Assembly (NCBI GenBank): GCA_965249005.1 | Contig: CBDFLD010000021.1 | Coordinates: 248,001-312,000, forward strand | Direction: 5' to 3' | DNA length: 64,000 bases | Source: CBDFLD01 sp965249005 | Lineage (GTDB): Bacteria > Acidobacteriota > UBA6911 | Shown here: positions 48,827 through 56,589 of the stretch, piece after piece | Position numbering within the stretch: the first letter of the stretch is position 1 | How the letters are laid out: the number at the start of each line of letters is the position of its first letter | Position numbers and translations under genes: made by a program | The notes under the pieces: model-generated | The model's input: only the letters and a program-made list of their open reading frames with translations | What the model was told of the DNA's origin: nothing | Databases searched by the model: none

Positions 48827-51800
48827 ATGCTCGATGCACTTGCCGCCTCCACACCACCCCTGCCCCAGGCCGAGGCCATTAGGCAAGCCACGGCTAGGAG
48901 CGTCCGCCACCGGAATCGTTACACGGAAGCAACGGTCGCCGAACTGACCGGCATGCTCGCGGGCGCCGAGGACCAGGTACGAGGCGCCATCCTGCGCTAC
49001 AAGAGCCTCGGCTCGCTCCCTGACAACCAGCTGGCGGCGCTCGTTGGCCTCAAGAAACTCCAGACCGACATCCGCGAGACCATGACTCGCCTCGGCCGGG
49101 AGCAGACCCTGCGCTTTCGCCAGGGTATCTCCGGCGGCATCGAGGACTTCGCCACCGCCCAGCTGCCCTTCTACCGCGACCTTGCCCCCGAGGGGATCAA
49201 CAAGCTCGCCACCCGCGCTTTCACCCTGGTCGACACCGACGCGCTCGACTTCATGAGCCAGTACAACCTGGTGCTCACTGGCGACGTCCACCGCGAGTTG
49301 GCCGACGGCATCCGGCGCACCGTGATGAGCGGCATCGCGACGGGCAAGGGCGTCGAGAGCATTGTCCGCGACCTCGGCCACGTGGTGAAGGACCCGGAAT
49401 CGTTCCGTCATGCCGGCTCCAAGGTGTTTCGCAAGGCGCAGGTCCGCATGGAGGTGATCGCCCGCACCGAGGTGCTGCGCGCCCACAACCAGGGCCGCAT
49501 CAAATTCCACCAAGAGGTCGGCGTCGAGAAGCTCGAATGGATGACGATGGAGGATGAGCGGGTCTGCCCGGTCTGCGGTCCACTCGACGGCAGGCGCTTC
49601 GCTACGGGCCGGTTCCCGCCACAGCCCGCCCACCCCAATTGCCGCTGCACCAGTGTGGTGGCCTGGCCTCTGGAGATCTGCGGCGGCGAGCTGGGCGCGA
49701 AGGCGTCGCTCGGTCCCCTGAGGGCGATCGCGGCCCCGGCGAAGTCCAGCTCCGCCTGCATCCTCCCGCCACAGGCCATCGAGGAGCAGGCCAAGGCCAA
49801 GTCCCAGGAGACGGCCAAGCTCAAGGCGGCCTTCGAGAGCGGCCAGATCGGAGACCTTTCCGACCTCACGGTCAAGCAGCTTCAGACCCTGTCGAAGCAA
49901 AACGGCGTCTCCATCGCCCGTACCAAGGCCGACTTCATCCACCTGCTCGACCAGGTGGAGCCGAGCCTCAGCCACGCCGACCTCTCGGGAGCGGCGCTCA
50001 AGGCCAAGCTCAAAGAACACAAGATCGGTCTGCTACGCAGCAAGCAAGAGCTGGTGGGACTGCTGGCCGAGAAGCAGGTGGCACTCAAACACGCCCAGCA
50101 GCTGGCCGAGCAGTTGAAGAAGGTCCCGGCGCCAGGTGGGCTCGACCAACTCACCGTGGTCGAGCTCAAGGAGATGGCCAAGGCCAAGGGTGTCTCGCTC
50201 AACCTGACCAAGCAGGACGTGATCGCCCTGCTCGACGAACTGGAGCCGGGCGTGGACCACTCCGGCCTCAAGGGGAAGTTCCTCATCGAGGCCAAAAAGA
50301 AACACCACATCGGGCCGCTCAAGAACAAGCAACAGCTGATTCAGGCGCTCGAAAAGGCCGCCGGCGAGGAGCTGGCTGAGCAAGCCAGCCAAGATGCCGT
50401 CGAGGCCGCCAAAAAGGAGGCGCTGGGCAAGGCCAAGGATGCTCTGGTGCAGGCCACTGCCAAGGTGGTCGTGCCCGAATCACCTTCGGGTTACGCGAAC
50501 TTCCTCTCAGCCGTGAAGGATGCCGAAGCGACGCTTGCCGGAGGCACCGGTTTGCCCCAGCAGCAGCTCGAGGCCCCGGCCAAGGAAATTCTCCTCAAAA
50601 AGCAGCTCTTCCACGATCAGGTGGCGACCCTCAAGGCCGCCCAGCTCAAGAACCTGGCCAAGGAAACCCAGCTCAAGCACTGGCAATGGACCAACAAGAA
50701 CGAGCTGGTCACGATCTTTGCCGAGACCGATCCGGCCACGGTGCAGGCGGCGCTCGATGGCATCGAGAAGAAACACGGCGCCTGGCTGGCCAAGCACGGC
50801 GGCAAGAAAAAGGCCGCAAAGCCCAAGGTAACGGTGGCTCCCAAGCCTGCGCCCAAGGTTTCCAAGCCCTCTCCGCCACCCTCCTTCACCAAGAAGGGCA
50901 GTGAGTTCGAAGCGGTGGACGCGGCCTGGGCGGATAAGGGCAAGCCAGCCAGCTTCACCTACGCCGGCAAGGCCAAGGTCGGCGGCGCCCACAGCAAGGA
51001 GTTCTGGACCGACGATGCGGGCGACCGGTGGCTGTTCAAGCCCAAGGAAGGCGCCGCTGATGCCTTCATCCCCCACGGAGAGGAAGCGGCCTACAAGATC
51101 GGCCGGCTCATTGACCCCGACGCTATTGAGGTTCGAACCATTCGGCTCAACGGTCGAGTGGGTTCCATCCAGAAATGGCGGACCGATCTCAAGCGCAAGA
51201 TCGACTTCGACGGCGTGAATCCGGTCGAGCTGACGACACTCGACATCGAGCAGGTCCAGCGCGAGCACGTGATCGACTGGCTGACCGCCAACCACGACGG
51301 CCACGCCAAACAGTTCCTGCGGGCCCGCGACGGCACGGTCTACGGCATCGACAAGGGACAAGCCTTCAAGCACCTGGGCGAGGACCGCCTGTCCATCGAC
51401 TACCACCCCAACGGCGGGTTCGGAGAGAAGGAGCCCTTCTACAACACCCTGTTCCGCGCCGTGAAGGGCGGCGACGTCGAGGTTGATCCGGCCGTGACGC
51501 TGCGCACGATCGGCGAGGTCGAAAAGATTCCCGACGAGGACTACCTGGCCATCCTTCGTCCCTATGCCGAAGGTCGTTTTGGTCGTAACGAAGCCCAAAG
51601 ACGGGCCTTCTACGACACGGCTCTGGAACGCAAGCGGAACCTGCGCCTGGACTTCGAGGCCTACTACGCCGACATGTTGGGGAAGAAGGACTTCCGCTTC
51701 GACGACGTGGTTGAGGCCCTCGCCCAGGGAAAGCTGGGGCCGGCGGAGCAAGAACTGCTCGAGGAGGTGCGCGACCTCGGTTGGCAGGGCAAGGCCATGA

Positions 51801-53410
51801 GGTTCGATGAGGGCGACATCGAGGACCAGAACGCGCTTGTCTTCGCGGAGACCTTCGGTGGCCGGCAGCGCACCGTCGTCAAGATGAAGGTTCGACCCGA
51901 GGCGGAGGAGAAGCTGCTCACGGTCCTGCGCCAAGCCGGGATCGAGACAACGCCGGCCAAGGTCGGGCAGCCGATCCCGGAGGATGTGTTTGCCAACGAG
52001 ATCCTGGCCGCGGTAAAGACCGTCAACCACCACGCCAGCGACGCGCAATACAACCAGACGACGCTTGGCAAGCTCGCTGATCACATGGCGGCGCTCAAGC
52101 GCTTGCGCCAGGCCGACGACGCGGACATCAAGGAGATGGCCGGGACCTATATCGCCTGGATCGAGAAGGTGCAAAAGGCGGCCCGTGACAAGACGCCCAT
52201 CGAGGAACATTTCGAGACCTATCTCAAGAAGCGTGCGACCAGGAAGAAAAAGCGGAAAGATGTCCCCTTCACCGTCCGGCGGACGAAGGTGCTCCATACC
52301 AAACGGCAGCTCAAGGGCGGTGACCTGGTCGTGGTGGAGGAGGCCGCCGACAACAAAGCTCTATTTCAGGGAGCATCACTCAAAGCCGGCGAGCAGTACG
52401 AGATCGACTTCGGCGACGGCGTGCGCGCCGTCTACCGGCCTTCCTCCGACAGGAACCTGTTCGCGCAACGGGGCGAGCTCGAGCTGATGCTGCCGGATCG
52501 TCCCGACGCCAAGAGCCTCAACCGGGCGCTGGAGCAAATGGATTCCCTGGGACTCAAAACCGGCGCGGCTACTCCCCAGGACGCCGAGTTGCTTTATCTT
52601 CACAAACAGGCCTATCTGAGCAAGGTGGATCGGGAGCCGGAATACCAACAACTGATCCAGGGGCTGGACCGCCGGGCGGTGGGCAAGGAGGAGCGCATCC
52701 AGACCATGCGCGGCTTCTGGGAGCGGAGGCTGGGCGTGAAAGACCTGACGCGCATGGCGGGCTACGAACCGCTGGGCACGCACCAGACGGCCTTTCGCCT
52801 CCCCGGAAGGACGGCCGGTTATCGACACCAATACCGGTTCGATCTTTCGGATCAAGACCTCGAGAAGCAGATGAAGGGATATGGACTCTATCACTCGCTG
52901 ACGAACGGGCAAGACCTGCCTTCGTTCATCGACACGGTGCTTGCAAATAACGGCGCCATGGTGAGCACGGTGGAGAAGATGCGAATCGGTATCCCCGTGC
53001 GGGGGATGTCGCCGGCGGAGGACATGGGTACCGGCGGCGCGTCCTACGTGTTTATGCGCATTCGCAGACTCCCGACCGCTGGGCGTTCAAAGCAGCCCGG
53101 GCTCTATTTCAAGAAGCGGTTGCTGCGGCGCCAGGACGCCATCAGCTACAACCACGATGCGTATGGGAAAGTGCAGGACGACTACGTCCCCAGCCATCGC
53201 GGGAGCACGTCTGCCCAGTGGAAGCAGTTTGCCCGAAATGACAGCAACGAGACGATCCTCAAGCATTCCATCACGCTGCTGGACAACATCGAGCTAATCG
53301 TCGTCAATACTGACGAGCAACGCCGCCGGCTGCTGGAGGTGTTCCGCAAGCGTCAAATCTCCAAGCTCCCCGATGGCCGCAAGGTCGAAGACATCGTACT
53401 GGTGGAGTGA
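48827..53410 (+). CDS. Giant MuF-type head protein with SAP-like repeats and kinase-like region
   Basis: 1,527 residues, three to five times a normal MuF protein. Residues 100-275 are the phage head morphogenesis (Mu gpF) domain: VIARTEVLRAHNQGR then CPVCGPLDG and HPNCRC. Residues 340-490 hold two or more repeats of LTV.QL...K..GVS...TK.D.I.LLD, which look SAP/Rho-N-like, and a third diverged one ends near 660. Residues 712-880 look like a PI3/4-kinase or HipA-type kinase core: W-L-F-K-P-K-E, VIDWLTANHDGHAKQFL, VYGIDKGQAF. Residues 1240-1527 form an unidentified conserved-looking domain (GGASYVFMRI ... NETILKHSITLLDNIELIVV). Such fusions suggest a protein injected with the DNA. Confidence 0.8.
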   Translation: MLDALAASTPPLPQAEAIRQATARSVRHRNRYTEATVAELTGMLAGAEDQVRGAILRYKSLGSLPDNQLAALVGLKKLQTDIRETMTRLGREQTLRFRQGISGGIEDFATAQLPFYRDLAPEGINKLATRAFTLVDTDALDFMSQYNLVLTGDVHRELADGIRRTVMSGIATGKGVESIVRDLGHVVKDPESFRHAGSKVFRKAQVRMEVIARTEVLRAHNQGRIKFHQEVGVEKLEWMTMEDERVCPVCGPLDGRRFATGRFPPQPAHPNCRCTSVVAWPLEICGGELGAKASLGPLRAIAAPAKSSSACILPPQAIEEQAKAKSQETAKLKAAFESGQIGDLSDLTVKQLQTLSKQNGVSIARTKADFIHLLDQVEPSLSHADLSGAALKAKLKEHKIGLLRSKQELVGLLAEKQVALKHAQQLAEQLKKVPAPGGLDQLTVVELKEMAKAKGVSLNLTKQDVIALLDELEPGVDHSGLKGKFLIEAKKKHHIGPLKNKQQLIQALEKAAGEELAEQASQDAVEAAKKEALGKAKDALVQATAKVVVPESPSGYANFLSAVKDAEATLAGGTGLPQQQLEAPAKEILLKKQLFHDQVATLKAAQLKNLAKETQLKHWQWTNKNELVTIFAETDPATVQAALDGIEKKHGAWLAKHGGKKKAAKPKVTVAPKPAPKVSKPSPPPSFTKKGSEFEAVDAAWADKGKPASFTYAGKAKVGGAHSKEFWTDDAGDRWLFKPKEGAADAFIPHGEEAAYKIGRLIDPDAIEVRTIRLNGRVGSIQKWRTDLKRKIDFDGVNPVELTTLDIEQVQREHVIDWLTANHDGHAKQFLRARDGTVYGIDKGQAFKHLGEDRLSIDYHPNGGFGEKEPFYNTLFRAVKGGDVEVDPAVTLRTIGEVEKIPDEDYLAILRPYAEGRFGRNEAQRRAFYDTALERKRNLRLDFEAYYADMLGKKDFRFDDVVEALAQGKLGPAEQELLEEVRDLGWQGKAMRFDEGDIEDQNALVFAETFGGRQRTVVKMKVRPEAEEKLLTVLRQAGIETTPAKVGQPIPEDVFANEILAAVKTVNHHASDAQYNQTTLGKLADHMAALKRLRQADDADIKEMAGTYIAWIEKVQKAARDKTPIEEHFETYLKKRATRKKKRKDVPFTVRRTKVLHTKRQLKGGDLVVVEEAADNKALFQGASLKAGEQYEIDFGDGVRAVYRPSSDRNLFAQRGELELMLPDRPDAKSLNRALEQMDSLGLKTGAATPQDAELLYLHKQAYLSKVDREPEYQQLIQGLDRRAVGKEERIQTMRGFWERRLGVKDLTRMAGYEPLGTHQTAFRLPGRTAGYRHQYRFDLSDQDLEKQMKGYGLYHSLTNGQDLPSFIDTVLANNGAMVSTVEKMRIGIPVRGMSPAEDMGTGGASYVFMRIRRLPTAGRSKQPGLYFKKRLLRRQDAISYNHDAYGKVQDDYVPSHRGSTSAQWKQFARNDSNETILKHSITLLDNIELIVVNTDEQRRRLLEVFRKRQISKLPDGRKVEDIVLVE

Positions 53411-53414
53411 CCCG

Positions 53415-53888
53415 ATGAACGAACTCGTCAACCAGGAAAAAACGCGATTGCAAGCGCTGTTCGATCCGTTCAATGAGCGCGGATCGTGGATGAGCCTGGC
53501 CGAGGGCCGGGAGCAGCCGCTGCGCCTGGGCATCATGGAAGGCTACCTGGTGACCCGCGTGGCGCCGCATTTCGACACCCAGGGAAACGTCACGCAGGTG
53601 GATTTTTGGTTGTTCCACAAGGCGCTCGGCTACCACGAGGGCTTCCAGCACGCGCACACCATCAAGGTCGTCCGTTGGTCCCACGAGGATACTTATCTGC
53701 TGGACCTGGTGGACGACCGCGGGCGGCGCTTTCACATCGAGCTGATCTTCCCTGAGCTGAAGCGGGACTTGGGCGCCGACTGGAAACGCTGGAACGAGTA
53801 CAAGGCGGAGAACCGGGAGATGTTCGAGCGGATTGACGCGGAACTGCTCGCCGAGCACATCAAGATCGCGGAGAACTGGCCATCATGA
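53415..53888 (+). CDS. Hypothetical phage protein
   Basis: 157 residues from ATG 53415, four bases after the MuF-type stop; a longer open frame upstream has no coding character. Mixed alpha/beta, no signal or membrane segment, no domain I recognise. It overlaps the next gene by 4 bases (ATGA). Its position suggests a partner or immunity-type companion of the large upstream protein, which is inference. Confidence 0.6.
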   Translation: MNELVNQEKTRLQALFDPFNERGSWMSLAEGREQPLRLGIMEGYLVTRVAPHFDTQGNVTQVDFWLFHKALGYHEGFQHAHTIKVVRWSHEDTYLLDLVDDRGRRFHIELIFPELKRDLGADWKRWNEYKAENREMFERIDAELLAEHIKIAENWPS

Positions 53889-54229
53889 AGCTGCGCTACA
53901 TGATCGAGTATGGGCTACAGGACCGCATCCGGGAGCCACGCTACGACCCTATTGGCGTCTGGGTCCAGGGGCCGGGCCCCGGCCTGGATCTCCTGATCGA
54001 ATTCGTGCCTGGTCACGTCGAGGCCCAAGAGCAGGCCGAATGGGTGATCAACCGGCTGGTGGAAAACGACGTCCGGTCGCTGCCCGAGGACTTCCTGGAC
54101 TACCATCAGTCCACCCTCTCGCCCTATCGCGGCATGCGCGGGGCCGTGGTTGAGACGGACGAGCACTCGTCGGCGGAGGCCTGCGCCAGGTCCGTGCTGG
54201 ATCGGATCGCCTCCGGCCGCATCGTCTGA
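53885..54229 (+). CDS. Hypothetical phage protein
   Basis: 114 residues, acidic, alpha/beta pattern, no known domain. Its ATGA overlap with the previous stop shows co-translation. It is the last gene of the plus-strand block before the minus-strand ATPase/HigA pair. Confidence 0.6.
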   Translation: MKLRYMIEYGLQDRIREPRYDPIGVWVQGPGPGLDLLIEFVPGHVEAQEQAEWVINRLVENDVRSLPEDFLDYHQSTLSPYRGMRGAVVETDEHSSAEACARSVLDRIASGRIV

Positions 54230-54301
54230 TTTCGACTTCGTAGATTTTCAGACAGCTGGCCCCATCCTCACGACAGGGCTATCTGTGGACGAATCCCCAA
54301 C

Positions 54302-55942
54302 CTAGAGAGATCCGGCGCGATTCGACATCTCAGATTCGAGTGCTTTGGAAAGATCGTTGATTCGTAGCTTGAGTTTGTCAGCGAAAATTTCGTCGTGTTG
54401 GACCTGAGCGAGGACCATTTGCTGATACTCTGGCCTTGTATCACACTTGAGCGCCTTTTCGATGACGTCGAACACCGTGCTCTTGTGGAGCGGATAACGA
54501 GCAATAAGATCATCCAGATTTTCTTCACTGACGAGTTTTCTGAAGCGTTTCAACTCATCACAATAGGGAGAAGGTACATCCACTGGAATCGGACTTTCAT
54601 CGGTCTTGATCGATTTCCAGTCGGGTACCTTTGAGAGAATCTGGTTCCGCACCTTTCGTTCGCACCTCCGTGCGGCCATCTCTTCAGCGACGCAGTCTTG
54701 TTTCAGAACGTTGATAGCTTCCCGTTTCGCAGACTTGATCATTTCATCGGCCTTAAGCTGCGAGGACTTCGCTTGCTGGGCGACGGCCTCAATCGCATCC
54801 GAGCAATAATAGAGTGCCTCAACCGAGCACACCGACAGGGCAAACACCTTCTTCTCAGCAAGCCGATTGATTGCATTGTCCGGTCGGTCGTCCCTATCGA
54901 TGAGTCCAAATCCCTCGATGTGATGGAGTTCGTAAGATCCGCGCAATCCGCTTACGGCTCGTATGACATCAACGTAGCTTCCTATCGGCTCTATAGAAAG
55001 GTCAGTAAATAAAGCGGTGTAGAGCGGCATGTCCGGGCTGCTGGAGTTGCCTTCCACAAAAAGGATTCTTCTTCTGGCCCCTAGAACAGCTTTCTTGAGT
55101 TCTTCGGGTAATTCCGACTCCGCTTCAAGGAGGACTATATCCCAAGCCTTGACCTCGTCGCCCTCCCAGTCACAGGATCGGATCGTGAGGATCGGTGCTC
55201 CGGGGTTAGCAATCGGTAGGGCCAGTTCATGCGTTGAGACTATGAAAGTGCAATCCTTACGTTGCTCGAAAAGCGCTGACAGGAACGGCACAATGATGGC
55301 TCGATGAAGATGCCGTTCCGGTTCGTCGATCAGCAAGACAGTTCCCGGCTCGACGGTGAGCACGGTGGCCGCGATGATCGCGGCACTTCGCTCGCCATCC
55401 GACATCTCAGCAATGCTGAAAGGCGTATTGCTGTGTCGGTGTCGTGCGGTGATTTTTTCACCGCCGGAAAGTTCGAGAGAAACCATCAGAGTACCGAGCG
55501 CAAGTAGTTCGTTCATCTGGTCGAAGGGCGCAACCAATTGCGACGCAACCTCGACAGCCGCTTTGCAGTCCTGGTTGTCAACATGCTGAGCGATGGTGTC
55601 ATTTCGGGCGTTCTTTTTTGCGACCAAGTCGAAAAGAACAGCCGATAGTTTTTGTTGGCCGTGTTGGTCCGTCCATCGAGCTTCGGACTGCAATTCCTGT
55701 TGTGTGGTCTGTTCATCGATGTTTTTTCGGCCCTGCGGAGTCAGGTCGACATTCCCTGATTGCAACCATGTCTGCCTGTGGGCCGTGACACGCCTAATGT
55801 TCTCGCGTGGCAGCGATTCTACGAAATGCTGAATCAACGCCGACTTTCCGGAACCATTAGCACCGACCATGAACAGCCGATCACCGCATTTAAGAGGTAC
55901 CGATAGTGTGGAGCCTGAAGATTGAGGAATCTCTATATCCAT
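54302..55942 (-). CDS. AAA ATPase fused to TOPRIM/DUF4435-like domain, candidate defence protein
   Basis: 546 residues. ABC-type ATPase part: Walker A GANGSGKS (27-34), signature MSDGERSAAIIAATVL (about 180), Walker B TVLLIDEPERHLH (about 203-215) and FIVSTHE. From about residue 290 a TOPRIM-like part begins: RRRILFVEGNSSSPDMPLYT (acidic residue), then FGLIDRDDRP (Asp pair) and a CSVEALYY segment as in DUF4435. OLD-family and PARIS-type systems pair these two activities; PARIS AriA/AriB are usually separate but can be fused. It sits as cargo between phage head genes, reads against them, and shares a promoter with the HigA-like gene 37 bases upstream. Confidence 0.75.
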   Translation of the reverse strand: MDIEIPQSSGSTLSVPLKCGDRLFMVGANGSGKSALIQHFVESLPRENIRRVTAHRQTWLQSGNVDLTPQGRKNIDEQTTQQELQSEARWTDQHGQQKLSAVLFDLVAKKNARNDTIAQHVDNQDCKAAVEVASQLVAPFDQMNELLALGTLMVSLELSGGEKITARHRHSNTPFSIAEMSDGERSAAIIAATVLTVEPGTVLLIDEPERHLHRAIIVPFLSALFEQRKDCTFIVSTHELALPIANPGAPILTIRSCDWEGDEVKAWDIVLLEAESELPEELKKAVLGARRRILFVEGNSSSPDMPLYTALFTDLSIEPIGSYVDVIRAVSGLRGSYELHHIEGFGLIDRDDRPDNAINRLAEKKVFALSVCSVEALYYCSDAIEAVAQQAKSSQLKADEMIKSAKREAINVLKQDCVAEEMAARRCERKVRNQILSKVPDWKSIKTDESPIPVDVPSPYCDELKRFRKLVSEENLDDLIARYPLHKSTVFDVIEKALKCDTRPEYQQMVLAQVQHDEIFADKLKLRINDLSKALESEMSNRAGSL

Positions 55943-55979
55943 GTAGATTTGTCCTTAAGTAAAATGACTGCACCGGAAG

Positions 55980-56291
55980 CTAAGATGACGAGTTCCTTGA
56001 AGAGGCTTCTGGCTGGTAGCGCTTACCCTTGATCTCATCCTCCCGTGCTTGTGCCTGAGCAACATCGTAGGCTGCCTGCAGCCGCATCCAGGTCTCCGTC
56101 GTAGAGCCGAAGGCTTTTGCCAGTCGGACCGCCATGTCGGCCGAAATGCGAGCGCGGCAGTTGACCAGGTTCGAGAGCGCTTGGTGACTGACGCCAAGGA
56201 CTCTTGCGCCTTCGGTGACGCTGGGGCCTAGCGACTCAAGGCAGGACACACGAACAACGTTGCTAGGGTGGGTCGGGTTCTTCATGGGCAT
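55980..56291 (-). CDS. higA: HigA-type HTH repressor/antitoxin
   Basis: 103 residues from ATG 56291 (frame open further, but MPMKNPTHPSNVVRVSCLES is the usual HigA start). HTH_3: EGARVLGVSHQALSNLVNCR then ISADMAVRLAKAFGSTTETW. No HigB toxin is recognisable on either side, so it is either an orphan antitoxin or the dedicated repressor of the ATPase gene downstream in the same operon. Confidence 0.85.
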   Translation of the reverse strand: MPMKNPTHPSNVVRVSCLESLGPSVTEGARVLGVSHQALSNLVNCRARISADMAVRLAKAFGSTTETWMRLQAAYDVAQAQAREDEIKGKRYQPEASSRNSSS

Positions 56292-56319
56292 GATGGTCCG
56301 CCCCCCCGCGCTAAAAAGA

Positions 56320-56348
56320 AATGTAATGGGTTGATCGACACTTGTCAA
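56320..56348 (-). promoter_or_regulatory. Sigma70-type promoter of the higA-ATPase operon
   Basis: On the minus strand a perfect TTGACA (56348-56343), a 17-base spacer and TACATT (56325-56320), 29 bases before the higA start. It is the best housekeeping-type promoter in the prophage and is unlike the plus-strand GACAC...CCGGTAAGTA elements. Confidence 0.65.
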
Positions 56349-56453
56349 TTTGGGCAGGAATCATGTTCGAGGTCGATCTGGCCGGGTTGACGCCCTGCAG
56401 TTCTTGATCTTCTAAATCGCCCACAGGCCAAAGCCCAACCGCTCCCCTCTCCC

Positions 56454-56484
56454 GACACTTTTGCCCACTCTCCGGTAAGTATCC
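56454..56484 (+). promoter_or_regulatory. GACAC...CCGGTAAGTA element 3 of the prophage
   Basis: GACACTTTTG ... CCGGTAAGTATCC, 106 bases before the methyltransferase-protease gene. An inverted repeat (CCGTCCG / CGGACGG, about 56503-56531) lies between it and the gene. Confidence 0.5.
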
Positions 56485-56589
56485 AAGTGACGGGACCTTT
56501 GCGCCGTCCGCCGGGCACCGACCCCCGGACGGAACGTGGGTCCATACCGGCAACAGTCCGGTGAGTTGCAACTACAACCGGAGACTGCG

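Noticed and set aside
47198..50020. 940-codon minus-strand ORF over portal and MuF genes
   Set aside because: Shadow of GC-rich genes with recognisable domains on the plus strand; Leu/Gly/Val/Asp-rich composition without motifs.
50507..52297. 596-codon minus-strand ORF inside the MuF gene
   Set aside because: Antisense shadow, no start context or domain.
55900..56589. A HigB toxin gene next to higA
   Set aside because: No ORF of about 90-110 residues with HigB pattern on either strand; the downstream gene is the ATPase.
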